DNA of 64,000 bases from Isoptericola croceus. Its GTDB lineage: Bacteria > Actinomycetota > Actinomycetes > Actinomycetales > Cellulomonadaceae. Positions 53,157 through 61,687 of this stretch are shown here, piece by piece. A program made the translations under genes and the position numbers. The notes beneath the pieces were generated by a model that did not search any database, was not told where the DNA came from, and was given only the letters and a program-made list of their open reading frames with translations. How positions within the stretch are numbered: the first letter of the stretch is position 1; the number at the start of each line of letters is the position of its first letter. The stretch covers positions 124,001 to 188,000 of the forward strand of contig NZ_JARLLG010000003.1 of the NCBI RefSeq assembly GCF_029382255.1, read 5' to 3'.

Positions 53157-54081
53157 TGTCCCACCGCGGACCGACATGCTTGCCCGGGGCACGGCCTGCG
53201 GGTGACGGCCTCGCCGCCCCGTCGAGGTCCTCGCGCAGCGCCCAGAAGTGGTCGACAGGCCCGTGGCCGTGGCCGACGTCGAGCGCCTCACCGGCGGCGA
53301 TGGCGCCGACGAGCCACTCCTTGGTCCGTCGCAGCGCCTGTGCCCAGTCGCCCTCACGGGCGTACCGGGTGACCAGCCCGCTGGACAGCGAGCATCCGGT
53401 GCCGTGCGTGCTCGTGGCCGGCACGCGAACGCCCGGCAGCTCGACGACGACACCGTGCGGCCCGACGAGGGCGTCGGGGACCTGCTCGCCGGCCAGGTGG
53501 CCACCCTTGGCGACCACCAGGACTCCGTGCCGGCCCGCCAGCCGCACCGCCTGGTCGACCACCTCTGCCCACCCGCCCGCGGTGGGCTCGGCGAGCAGGA
53601 CGGCGAGCTCGGGCACGTTGGGGGTCACGACGTCGGCGCGCTCGAGCAGACGGCGCAGCGCGTGCTCCGCGACGGGATCCAGCAGCCGGTCGCCAGAGGT
53701 CGAGACCATGACCGGGTCGACCACCACCGGTGAGCTGCCCGCTCCCCCGCCGTCCAACCAGCGCGTCACGACGTCGGCCGCGTCCGCCGTGGCCAGCATC
53801 CCGATCTTGACCCCGTCCAGCGTGACGTCGGCGGCGAGCGTGTCGAGCTGCTGGGCGAGGAACGATGGCGGCGGCACGTGCACCGCGGTCACTGCCTGCG
53901 TGCTCTGGGCCGTCAGCGCCGTCACCGCGGCCATGCCGTATCCGCCGGCGGCTGCAATCGACTTCAGGTCGGCCTGGATCCCCGCGCCTCCCGACGGGTC
54001 GGACCCGGCGACGGACAGTATCCGCGGTACCGGGCGGGGCTCCCAGGCGGTGTTCGGAGGCGCCGTCAGGCTCGGCGGCAT
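53128..54081 (-). CDS. thiD: Hydroxymethylpyrimidine/phosphomethylpyrimidine kinase
   Basis: The 317-residue ribokinase-like enzyme phosphorylates HMP and HMP-P in thiamine synthesis. The ATG at 54081 is preferred because GAAGGG lies 9 bases upstream; an in-frame ATG at 54090 abuts that site. Seen: ILSVAGSDPSGGAGIQADLK at the N-terminus, VVVDPVMVSTSGDRLL, VTPNVPEL, VVAKGGHL, and STHGTGCSLSSG as the anion hole with catalytic Asp/Cys. The C-terminal 40 residues (after VDHFWALREDL) are an extension. It is controlled by a TPP riboswitch. Confidence 0.94.
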   Translation of the reverse strand: MPPSLTAPPNTAWEPRPVPRILSVAGSDPSGGAGIQADLKSIAAAGGYGMAAVTALTAQSTQAVTAVHVPPPSFLAQQLDTLAADVTLDGVKIGMLATADAADVVTRWLDGGGAGSSPVVVDPVMVSTSGDRLLDPVAEHALRRLLERADVVTPNVPELAVLLAEPTAGGWAEVVDQAVRLAGRHGVLVVAKGGHLAGEQVPDALVGPHGVVVELPGVRVPATSTHGTGCSLSSGLVTRYAREGDWAQALRRTKEWLVGAIAAGEALDVGHGHGPVDHFWALREDLDGAARPSPAGRAPGKHVGPRWDNGGDAVQPA

Positions 54082-54087
54082 GGGCGA

Positions 54088-54163
54088 CATCCCTTCGTCA
54101 GTGCTGGCTGCTTCAGGTTCGACGGGTGTGATCTCAGCTCCCGGTGGGTGCACCCCGTGTCGT
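54088..54163 (-). promoter_or_regulatory. TPP riboswitch (THI element) upstream of thiD
   Basis: On the minus strand the conserved THI blocks appear in order: ACACGGGGTGC, CTGAGA (54132-54137), ACCC, GAACCTGA (54113-54120), CAGCACTGACGAAGGGA. The closing GAAGGG block (54091-54096) coincides with the ribosome site of thiD, so TPP binding should hide it (translational control). Confidence 0.9.
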
Positions 54164-54228
54164 GGGCCCACCGTAGCGCGACCGGCGATCCTGCCGATGC
54201 CCCGCGCACCCGTCGCGTCGCACGCTGA

Positions 54229-54393
54229 GCACCCAGCCACCGGCTCCCGCGATCCGTCCGGTCGTCGCCGAGGACGGCAGGACCAGGGAGCCCTGTCAGA
54301 GAGGACGAACTGGCCCGCGCCGCACTGGCCGCACAGCCTGGTCTCGCCCGCCGAGCCGCCCTCGATGCCGAGTCTCGTGACTACGCGGCCGGC
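54229..54393 (+). other. Open frame upstream of LuxR remnant without a start codon
   Basis: The frame of the next gene stays open for 55 codons upstream to a TGA at 54226 with no ATG, GTG or TTG. The last 30 codons (REDELARAALAAQPGLARRAALDAE...) look like coding sequence that continues into the next gene. It is consistent with loss of the 5' part. Confidence 0.55.
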
Positions 54394-55437
54394 ATGCTCG
54401 CCATGCTCTCGGGCCGTGCGGTGGACGCCGCGGCACCGCTTCGCCGTGCAGCCGGCCGAGGCCTCACCGGCCACGACCCGGAGCGGCTGCTGACGGCCGC
54501 GGGCGCAGCACTGCTGACCGGCGACGTACGGGCCGCGTGCCGGGCCGGCTGGCGAGCAGCCCAGCAGTCCGGTCGGACCAACACCGCGGCCCACCACCGG
54601 GCGGTGCTCGCCCTGGCGGCGTCGGTCCAGGGACCGTTGGGCGACGTGGCGGATCATGCCAGGGCAGCACTCGCGACCGCTCGCCGCCACTTCCTCGCCC
54701 AGCCCGTGACGCTCGCCGAGTGGGCCCTCGCACGGGCCGAGCTCGCCGCGGGACGGCCCGCCGACGCAGCAGGTCGGCTGCGTTCGCTCTTGGCGTCGGC
54801 CGACGGCGGAGCTCACTTCGCGCTGCGCGGCCTGGTGCTGCCGACGTTGGTCGAGGCCGCCGCCGGGGCCGGGGACCATCGGACCGCACGCGCCGCCGTG
54901 CCCGAGCTGACCTCCTGGAGTCGCTCGGCATCCGATCCGCAGGGTCCGGCGCTCCTGCTGCGCTGCCACGCGCTGCTCGCCTCGACGGACGCCGAGACCG
55001 ACGCGCGGTTCCGGCGCGCGCACGCGGCCCACCGCAGAGCCGGTGGCAGCTTCGAGAGCGCCCGGACCCTGCTGCTGCACGGCAAGTGGCTGCGTCGCCG
55101 TCGCCGGCCGAGCGAGGCCCGCCGCGCCCTGCGCGACGCGCTCCAGGTGCTCGAGCGCTGCGGCGCCGCGCCATGGGTGGAGCTGGCCCGCGCCGAGCTC
55201 CGCGCCGCGGGTGCCGCGCAGGACGCCCCCACGTCAGTCGGCCTCGCCGGCCTCACACCGCACCAGGCACGGATCGCGAGCTGTGTCGCCGCCGGCCAGA
55301 CCAACCGGGAGATCGCGGAGCGCCTGTCGGTGAGCGTGCGGACGGTCGACTGCCACCTGCGCAACATCTTCGTCACGCTCAGGGTGCGCTCGCGCGTGGA
55401 GCTCGCCCAGCAGGTCTCGGGCGCGGAGCCCGCCTAG
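54394..55437 (+). CDS. LuxR/LAL-type regulator, probably 5'-truncated
   Basis: From the first ATG the product is 347 residues. Residues 1-270 are alpha-helical repeats like the TPR-type middle of LAL regulators, and 280-340 form the LuxR HTH (GLTPHQARIASCVAAGQTNREIAERLSVSVRTVDCHLRNIF). Full LAL proteins are about 900 residues with an N-terminal AAA+ domain. Here that part is missing and upstream sequence is coding-like without a start, so it is probably a remnant; a free DNA-binding product is not excluded. Confidence 0.7.
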   Translation: MLAMLSGRAVDAAAPLRRAAGRGLTGHDPERLLTAAGAALLTGDVRAACRAGWRAAQQSGRTNTAAHHRAVLALAASVQGPLGDVADHARAALATARRHFLAQPVTLAEWALARAELAAGRPADAAGRLRSLLASADGGAHFALRGLVLPTLVEAAAGAGDHRTARAAVPELTSWSRSASDPQGPALLLRCHALLASTDAETDARFRRAHAAHRRAGGSFESARTLLLHGKWLRRRRRPSEARRALRDALQVLERCGAAPWVELARAELRAAGAAQDAPTSVGLAGLTPHQARIASCVAAGQTNREIAERLSVSVRTVDCHLRNIFVTLRVRSRVELAQQVSGAEPA

Positions 55438-55439
55438 AG

Positions 55440-55453
55440 ACCGACTGATCGGT
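55440..55453 (+). promoter_or_regulatory. TetR-type operator before the PucR-like gene
   Basis: accgactgatcggt, with perfect ACCGA/TCGGT arms, lies 55 bases upstream of the PucR-like ATG. It resembles the site at 49396. It begins 2 bases after the LuxR-like stop. Confidence 0.5.
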
Positions 55454-55507
55454 ATGCCATGCTGTGGCCTGGCGGGACGACACCGGCGTCGTCCGCGAGG
55501 AGGAGTC

Positions 55508-56317
55508 ATGCCCGACGGCACCATCCTGGTCGCACCGTCCCGACGGTCCGGTGCGCACCAGGGTTCGTCCTGGTCCCGACACCGGCTCGTCGCCTCGCTG
55601 CTGGACGGGACGTGCCTGCTGGCCGACCTGCGCCCGGCCTCGGCAGCACTGGCGATGCCGGTCGACGGCCGCTACCAGGTCGTCGCGCTCCAGGGCCCAG
55701 GGCCGGCACCCCTCGCCGCCGGTCGTGCCGCCGTCAGCGGACCCGGCTCCCGGGTGCACTGGCACAGCTCGCGCCCCGTCGAGCACGGGATCATCCTGGT
55801 GGAACCATCCGCGGCGGGGCGGCCGTACCCCGCCGACCCTGAGCTGCCCGCTGAGCTGCCCCCCGGTGTCCGGATGGGGGTCGGGATGCCCGTGGACGGG
55901 CTCGCGTCCCTCGCCGACGGTCGGCGGCAGGCCGAGACGGCGCTGCGGCTGTGCCCGCCCGACGGCGGCACGGTCCACCTGGCCACCCACCTTCCCGCGG
56001 CGCTGCTCAGCGCCGACCCAGCGCTCGCCGGCCAGCTCTGCGACCAGGTCCTGGGGCCGCTGGGACCGCTGGTCGGTCCGGGCAGGCAGGTGCTGCTGGA
56101 CACCTTCGCGGTCTGGCTCGCCACCGACGGCTCCACCCGGGAGGCGGCCCGACGGCTCGGCTGCCACCGCAACACCGTGACCAATCGACTGCGGCGCCTG
56201 GAGGGTCTCACCGGTCGCCGTGTCGATCGGCCCGGCGACCTGGTCGACCTCACGCTCGCCCTGCACGCCCACCGCGCCGTCCACCGGCCGGCCGACGGTG
56301 ACCTACGTGCGGGGTAG
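55508..56317 (+). CDS. PucR/CdaR-type helix-turn-helix regulator
   Basis: The 269-residue protein starts at the ATG at 55508 with GAGGAGG just upstream; an earlier in-frame ATG lacks a site. The C-terminus has the PucR HTH pattern: LLDTFAVWLATDGSTREAARRLGCHRNTVTNRLRRLEGLTG. The N-terminal 190 residues resemble the GGDEF-like effector region of CdaR proteins but are short. No PucR N-domain is present. The target is unknown; it is convergent with the CNNM gene and overlaps its 3' end by 15 bases. Confidence 0.83.
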   Translation: MPDGTILVAPSRRSGAHQGSSWSRHRLVASLLDGTCLLADLRPASAALAMPVDGRYQVVALQGPGPAPLAAGRAAVSGPGSRVHWHSSRPVEHGIILVEPSAAGRPYPADPELPAELPPGVRMGVGMPVDGLASLADGRRQAETALRLCPPDGGTVHLATHLPAALLSADPALAGQLCDQVLGPLGPLVGPGRQVLLDTFAVWLATDGSTREAARRLGCHRNTVTNRLRRLEGLTGRRVDRPGDLVDLTLALHAHRAVHRPADGDLRAG

Positions 56318-57310
56318 CACGTGCCGCAGGGCATCACCGAGCGTGACGACACCGATCAGGTGCGTGCCCTCCATCACCACGGCCAGCTGCTCGCGGGCTC
56401 GTCTCATCCCCGAGAGCACCTCGTGGACGGGCTGGTCCGGGCCGATCACGAACGCCGGACGGGCCAGCTCGCGCGCCGGGCGGTCGGCGGGCTCGAGCAG
56501 GGTGTCTCGCACGTGCACCACCCCCGGCACCCCGCCGTCAGCCGCCTCGACGAGGATGCGCAGATGGCTCGAGGTCCTGGATGCCTCCTGCAGGTCAGCG
56601 ACGCTCGCCGACACCGGCACCGCCGTCGGCCGAGCCCCCGGGGCCACGAAGGACGCGGCCCGTCGCGTCGTGAGGTCCAGCGCCCCGGACAGGGGACTCC
56701 GGATCGACGCATCGATCGTCCCGACCGCGGCCGAGTGCTCCACGAGGTGCCGGATCGTCGCCGCGTCCTGCCCGCCGACGGCTGCCCGCTCCACCGGCTG
56801 CACGCCGGTCGCGGCCACGAGCCGGTTGGCGACCGAGTTGATCCACAGCAGCAGCGGGCGGAAGAGCCAGACGAACGCCCGCGCGGGTGGGGACACGAAC
56901 ATCGCCGACCGCTCCGGGTGCGCGATCGCCCACGACTTGGGCGCCATCTCCCCCACGACCAGGTGCAGGAACGTCACGAACAGCAGCGAGAGAGCGAACG
57001 ACGCGGTGTCGGCCAGCCAGAAGGGCAGACCCCAGGACGCCAGGACCGGCGTGAGCCAGTGGTCCACCGCCGGCTTCGTCACCGCTCCCAGGGCGAACGT
57101 GCACGCCGTGATGCCGAGCTGAGCACCGGCCAGCATGACGGTCAGCTCGTTCGAGGCGCGCAGCGCGGCCCGAGCACCCCGGCTCGTCGTCGCCGCCTCC
57201 TCCAGACGGTGCCGGCGGGCACCGAGGAGCGCGAACTCGATGACGACGAAGAACGCGCTGAGCACGATGAGTCCTGTCGTGACGGCCACGACGGCCCACG
57301 CGTCGTTCAT
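56303..57310 (-). CDS. CNNM/HlyC-CorC family membrane protein (short)
   Basis: The 335-residue protein starts at the ATG at 57310 after a GGGGGGAT site. It has an N-terminal DUF21 domain of four membrane helices (VTTGLIVLSAFFVVIEFALLG..., LAGAQLGITACTFALG) and a CBS pair from about 210 to 335. There is no CorC C-terminal domain. The family transports or senses Mg2+ or related cations. It overlaps by 4 bases with the longer paralogue upstream. Confidence 0.9.
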   Translation of the reverse strand: MNDAWAVVAVTTGLIVLSAFFVVIEFALLGARRHRLEEAATTSRGARAALRASNELTVMLAGAQLGITACTFALGAVTKPAVDHWLTPVLASWGLPFWLADTASFALSLLFVTFLHLVVGEMAPKSWAIAHPERSAMFVSPPARAFVWLFRPLLLWINSVANRLVAATGVQPVERAAVGGQDAATIRHLVEHSAAVGTIDASIRSPLSGALDLTTRRAASFVAPGARPTAVPVSASVADLQEASRTSSHLRILVEAADGGVPGVVHVRDTLLEPADRPARELARPAFVIGPDQPVHEVLSGMRRAREQLAVVMEGTHLIGVVTLGDALRHVLPRT

Positions 57311-58698
57311 CGGGATCCCCCCTCGTCCGCCCCACCGGCAGGCTCGACGTCGGTCTCCTCCGTCAGCGTGACCCGCACCACGGAGGGCACCCGCCGCTCG
57401 ACCTCGAGGACCTCTGCGTGCACGAACCGCCGCACCGGCTCGTGGCGCGCCAGGTCGGCGGGCTCGGTCGGGAGCTCGACGTCGACCGTCTCGCCCACCT
57501 CCGGCAGGTTCCCGCAGCACGCGATGACCAGGCCGGCCAGCGTCTCGTAGTCGCCGCGTGGCAGGTCGTGCCCGATCGCACGCTCGACCTCGTCGAGGTG
57601 CACGTCACCGTCCATGCGCCACGCGTCCGGGCCCTCGGTCTCCACGACCTCGTCGTCGTCCACGTCGTGCTCGTCGGTGAGCTCGCCGACGATCTCCTCG
57701 CCCAGGTCCTCGAGCGTGAGGATCCCGGCGAAACCACCGTACTCGTCGATCACGCAGGCCAGCTCGTTGTGCTCCGCGGCAAGCTCCGCCAGCGCATCAG
57801 GCAGCATCATCAGCGTCGGCACGACCGTGGCTGGCCGCATGATCTGCGAGACCTCCTGCCCGTCGTCGGGCGCCGCCAGCACGTCGAGCAGGTGGACCAC
57901 GCCGACCGGCTGGTCCTCGTCCGAGGTGACCGGGTACCGGGTGTGGGCAGCGGCCATGAGTGCGCGAACCTCACCCACGGTGGCGCCGGCGTCGATGGTG
58001 TCCACGCGCGAGCGCGGCACCATCGCGTGCTCGACGTCACGCTGGGGGAAGTCGAGGATGCGGTCGAGCATCATCGACAGGTCCTCGGGCAGGTCGCCGC
58101 TCTCGCGCGAGTCCGCCACGATGTGCTCGAGGTCGCGGGCGGTCGCACTGGAGTCGACGTCGTGCACCGGCTCGATCCGGATCAGGCGCAGGAGTGCGTT
58201 CGCAGCGTGGTCGAAGACCGTGATCAACCAGCCGAACGCGCCGAGGTAGATCTGCGTCGACCGTGCCAGGCGACGCGCCAGCGGTTCCGGGTCCGCGATG
58301 GCCAGGTTCTTCGGGAAGAGCTCACCGAAGATCATCTGCACGACGGTCGAGGCGGCGAGCGCCAGCACCGTGCCGACCGCGATGCTCACCCCGGCGGGAA
58401 CGCCCACGACACCGAGGATCTCTCCCAGGCTCTCACCGACCAGCGGCTCGGCGACGTACCCGACGAGCAGACCGGTGACCGTGATGCCGAGCTGCGCGCC
58501 CGAGAGCATGAACGAGGTGCGCCGGGTGACCGCCAGCGCACGGGCGGCGACGGCGTCCCCAGCCTCGGCCTGCGCACCGAGGCGTGAACGGTCGACGGAC
58601 ATGTAGGCGAACTCCTGGGCCACGAAGTACCCGTTCGCCGCGATGACGACAGCGATGACGACGAACCCCAGGAGCAGGGTGGCCACGGCGATCAGCAA
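57307..58698 (-). CDS. CNNM/HlyC-CorC family membrane protein (long)
   Basis: The 463-residue paralogue of the downstream gene has a DUF21 domain (LLGFVVIAVVIAANGYFVAQEFAYMSVDRSRL, LSGAQLGITVTGLLVGY) and two CBS motifs (VPRSRVDTIDAG, VIDEYGGFAGILTLEDLGEEIVGE). A CorC_HlyC C-terminal domain follows, with YETLAGLVIACCGNLPEVGE. It is an integral membrane protein expressed with its partner; the pair may form a heteromer. Confidence 0.92.
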   Translation of the reverse strand: MLIAVATLLLGFVVIAVVIAANGYFVAQEFAYMSVDRSRLGAQAEAGDAVAARALAVTRRTSFMLSGAQLGITVTGLLVGYVAEPLVGESLGEILGVVGVPAGVSIAVGTVLALAASTVVQMIFGELFPKNLAIADPEPLARRLARSTQIYLGAFGWLITVFDHAANALLRLIRIEPVHDVDSSATARDLEHIVADSRESGDLPEDLSMMLDRILDFPQRDVEHAMVPRSRVDTIDAGATVGEVRALMAAAHTRYPVTSDEDQPVGVVHLLDVLAAPDDGQEVSQIMRPATVVPTLMMLPDALAELAAEHNELACVIDEYGGFAGILTLEDLGEEIVGELTDEHDVDDDEVVETEGPDAWRMDGDVHLDEVERAIGHDLPRGDYETLAGLVIACCGNLPEVGETVDVELPTEPADLARHEPVRRFVHAEVLEVERRVPSVVRVTLTEETDVEPAGGADEGGSR

Positions 58699-58817
58699 CG
58701 GGCACCGCCGTCCGTCCGTGCGCCGGCGGTGCCCGGCCTATCGTCACTGTCTGCGGATGCCGCAGGTTTGCTCACGAGTCGTTCCACGCCTCCCAGCGAA
58801 GTTGCCTGGGCAGGATC

Positions 58818-61259
58818 CTAGCTCGCCCGGCGCCCCTGGGCAGGGACCGAGAGGACGAGGCGCAGCACGTTGCGTGCGGTGCGCTGCAGCTCTGCCCGGG
58901 TGATCCCGCCCGGCGTGCCGAGGGACTCCAGCAGCGATCCGTCGCCGGCACCGACCTCGCGCCCCCAGGCGCCCGGCATGTTGACGTCCACCTGGGCGCG
59001 CACGCGATAGGCGTCGTTGCGCAGGGCCGGGAAGTCAGGGTCGACGCTCTCGCGCAGCCACCAGTCGGTCATCACCGCGCCGGCGTATCCCCACTCGCCG
59101 CGCAGGACCGTGGTCACCAGGTCGTGGTGGTAGTGGCCCCAGGTGCCGTTGATCTTGTTGTACGACGTCATGACGGTACGGGGTGCCGCCACCCTGACGC
59201 AGATCTCGAAACCGCGCAGGTAGATCTCGCGCAGCGCACGTTCCGAGACCCGCGAGTCGTGGTGCTCGCGGTTCGTCTCCTGGTTGTTCGCCGCGAAGTG
59301 CTTGGGACACGCCGCCAACCCGGCGTGCTGGATGCCACGCACGGTGGCCGCGCCCATGAGCCCGGTCAGCAGCGGGTCCTCGGAGAAGTACTCGAAGTTG
59401 CGACCGCACAGCGGGTCGCGCTGGATGTTCATGCCGGGCGCGAGCAGGATGTCCGATCCCTTCACCGCCATCTCCTGGGCGAGCAGCGCGTTGAGCTGCT
59501 CGACCAGACCCGGGTTCCAGGTGGAGGCCAGCGCCGTCCCGCAGGGCAGCAACGAGGTGTGCGTCGCCAGCCGGATCCCTGCCGGGCCGTCGGTGGTGGT
59601 CAGGGCGCGCACGCCCTTGGCGCGCAGGGACGCGGTGGTCCCACCGAGAGCGCCCGCGTTGCCAGGGGCGCCGAGAGCGGAGTCCATGACGTAGTCACCA
59701 CGGCTCAGCGCCTCCAGCTCGTCGTCGTCGAGCTGGGCGAGGAACGTGTCGAGGTTGGCGTGGCCCCCGGCGACGTCGTCGAGGGTGATGCCGCGGTCAC
59801 CGGTGGGCTCGAGCGGCGCCGGCAGGTGGGCCAGCACCCGCTCGCGGCGCGCGACGGTCGCGACCGGTACCTCGTCGTACGCGGCCACCGTGCCGCCGTC
59901 GTGCGCCGGGCGGGCCACGAGACGCTCGAAGACGTGCTCCGGGCGAACGGCCGCGACCTCGTCGAGCCGGCGCACGACCCGTAGCTCGGGCACCTCGACG
60001 CCACCGCACGTCGTCGCGGACCGGACGTCGGTGCCGAGCAGCACCTCGTAGCGCCCCGCCTCCAGGACGTAGGCCGAGCGGTGACCGGTGACGCCCGCGT
60101 CGTCGTAGGCCGCGACGTCGTCCAGCACGAAGCGCAGCTCGAGCGTCTGGGACTCCCCGGGAGCCAGGACGCGGGTCTTCGCGAAGGCCGCCAGGTGCCG
60201 GGCGGGCCGGCCGAGCACACCGTGCGGCGCGCGGACGTAGACCTGGGCCACCTCGGTGCCGTCGTGCGTGCCGGTGTTGGTGACCTCCACCGGCACGACG
60301 ACGGCACCTGACTCGTGCGTCATGCCCGTGCAGCGCACGTCGAAGGTGCTGTACCCCAGCCCGTACCCGAACGGGTAGAGGACGCGCTCGGGCGCGAACG
60401 TCTCGAAGTACCGGTAACCGACGTAGACGTCCTCGACGTACTCGTTGAACTCCGTGCCGCCGAAGTGTCCTGCGCTCGGGTAGTGGTCGTAGCTGTCGGC
60501 GATCGTGGCGGTGAGCTTGCCACCGGCCGGCATGGCGCCGGTGAGCACGTCGACGACGGCCCGCCCGGACTCCATGCCGCCCTGCCACGCGAGCAGCACC
60601 GCGTCGAGGGCGTACTCACGCGTCCAGGCCAGGTCGATGACGTTGCCCGTGTCGACCACGACGATCGTGCGCTCGAACGCCGTCGAGACGTGGTGCAGCA
60701 GGGCCCGCTCGTCGTCCGTGAGGTGGAAGCTGCCGGGCTCGAGCGCCTGTTCGCGCGCCTCGCCGGCCGACCGGCCGATCACCACGAGCGCCAGCGGCGT
60801 GCGCCGGGCCACCGCAGCCACGTCGTCTGCCGTCAGGGGCATCTCCGGGTGCGATCGCGGCCACGTGCCCCACTCCGGCTCGGCCTCGACCGGGTGCTCG
60901 GCGCACCAGGTCTCGTACCGCTCGGCAAGCTCGGCGTCCACCTCGACGGCGTCGCTGGCGCGCATCGCGTCCAGGAGGTTCCAGCGGTAGGGCGGCCGGA
61001 CGTCGCCACCGGACCCGTAGCCGACCGTGAAGTAGTCCTGCTGCACGCGGCCGAAGACGGCGATGGTAGCGCTCTCACCCACAGGCAGAAGACCGTCGTC
61101 GTTCTTCAGCAGGACGATGCCCTCGGCTGCCGCCCGGCGGCAGGTCTCCCCCATGCCGTCCGGGATCCAGCGGTCCTGCGACTGCAGCCGCACCCGCCCC
61201 TGGGCGAGCTCGTCGGTGCTGTGCGCGGCCACGCCGATCCCTGCGTCTCGTTGCATCAC
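58818..61259 (-). CDS. Glycoside hydrolase family 3 beta-glucosidase, domain-permuted
   Basis: The 813-residue enzyme has the GH3 domains in reverse order. The alpha/beta C-domain comes first (about 35-260, with AAAEGIVLLKNDDGLLP), then a fibronectin-III-like domain (about 300-410), then the catalytic barrel (about 480-800). Barrel motifs: TTDGPAGIR, LLAPGMNIQRDPLCGRNFEYFSEDP, KHFAANNQETNR, and nucleophile Asp732 in VMTDWW. There is no signal peptide, so it is intracellular. Permuted GH3 enzymes are known from rumen bacteria. A CebR-like operator lies inside the gene (61064-61077). Confidence 0.93.
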   Translation of the reverse strand: MMQRDAGIGVAAHSTDELAQGRVRLQSQDRWIPDGMGETCRRAAAEGIVLLKNDDGLLPVGESATIAVFGRVQQDYFTVGYGSGGDVRPPYRWNLLDAMRASDAVEVDAELAERYETWCAEHPVEAEPEWGTWPRSHPEMPLTADDVAAVARRTPLALVVIGRSAGEAREQALEPGSFHLTDDERALLHHVSTAFERTIVVVDTGNVIDLAWTREYALDAVLLAWQGGMESGRAVVDVLTGAMPAGGKLTATIADSYDHYPSAGHFGGTEFNEYVEDVYVGYRYFETFAPERVLYPFGYGLGYSTFDVRCTGMTHESGAVVVPVEVTNTGTHDGTEVAQVYVRAPHGVLGRPARHLAAFAKTRVLAPGESQTLELRFVLDDVAAYDDAGVTGHRSAYVLEAGRYEVLLGTDVRSATTCGGVEVPELRVVRRLDEVAAVRPEHVFERLVARPAHDGGTVAAYDEVPVATVARRERVLAHLPAPLEPTGDRGITLDDVAGGHANLDTFLAQLDDDELEALSRGDYVMDSALGAPGNAGALGGTTASLRAKGVRALTTTDGPAGIRLATHTSLLPCGTALASTWNPGLVEQLNALLAQEMAVKGSDILLAPGMNIQRDPLCGRNFEYFSEDPLLTGLMGAATVRGIQHAGLAACPKHFAANNQETNREHHDSRVSERALREIYLRGFEICVRVAAPRTVMTSYNKINGTWGHYHHDLVTTVLRGEWGYAGAVMTDWWLRESVDPDFPALRNDAYRVRAQVDVNMPGAWGREVGAGDGSLLESLGTPGGITRAELQRTARNVLRLVLSVPAQGRRAS
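61064..61077. promoter_or_regulatory. CebR-like box inside the GH3 gene
   Basis: tggtagcgctctca differs at two positions from TGGGAGCGCTCCCA, the operator of the cellobiose repressor CebR. It lies 180-195 bases into the coding sequence. Intragenic CebR sites at beta-glucosidase genes are known, but the match here could be chance. Confidence 0.4.
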
Positions 61260-61389
61260 GCCCGGTACTCTACGTGGCCCACCGGCGCAGGGCGCCCGCG
61301 AGCGCCTGCTCCTCGGTCCGCCGACGCGTCGTCCCTCCCGGCACCTCGGCGCCCGGGCACCTGCGGGCAGGTGTGGCTACCGTGGTGCC

Positions 61390-61659
61390 GTGAGCATCCG
61401 GGTGCACGTGATCGTCCACGGCACGGTCCAAGGTGTCGGCTTCCGATGGGCCGTCGGGCAGGGTGCTCGCGCCGCCGGGGTCGGTGGGTTCGTCCGCAAC
61501 CGCCCCGACGGCACGCTCGAAGCTGCCGTCGAGGGCGACGAGCACGCCGTAGAGGACGTCCTGCGCCTCCTGCGCACCGGGCCGGCAGCGGCGCACGTGA
61601 CGCACGTCGACGTCGAGCAGGTGCCGTTGCGCGACCAGCGCTCGTTCACCGTCGGTTGA
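61390..61659 (+). CDS. Acylphosphatase
   Basis: The 89-residue protein starts at GTG 61390. The signature HGTVQGVGFRWAV places catalytic Arg19, and GGFVRNRPDGTLEA gives Asn37. It hydrolyses acyl phosphates; the role is metabolic clean-up. A 12-bp tandem duplication (gtcggttgaccc, 61651-61674) spans its stop codon. Confidence 0.93.
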   Translation: MSIRVHVIVHGTVQGVGFRWAVGQGARAAGVGGFVRNRPDGTLEAAVEGDEHAVEDVLRLLRTGPAAAHVTHVDVEQVPLRDQRSFTVG

Positions 61660-61687
61660 CCCGTCGGTTGACCCGTCGCAGCGGCCC

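Noticed and set aside
61651-61674. 12-bp tandem duplication (gtcggttgaccc twice) at the acylphosphatase stop
   Set aside because: Only two units with no linked structure; a simple slippage duplication is enough.
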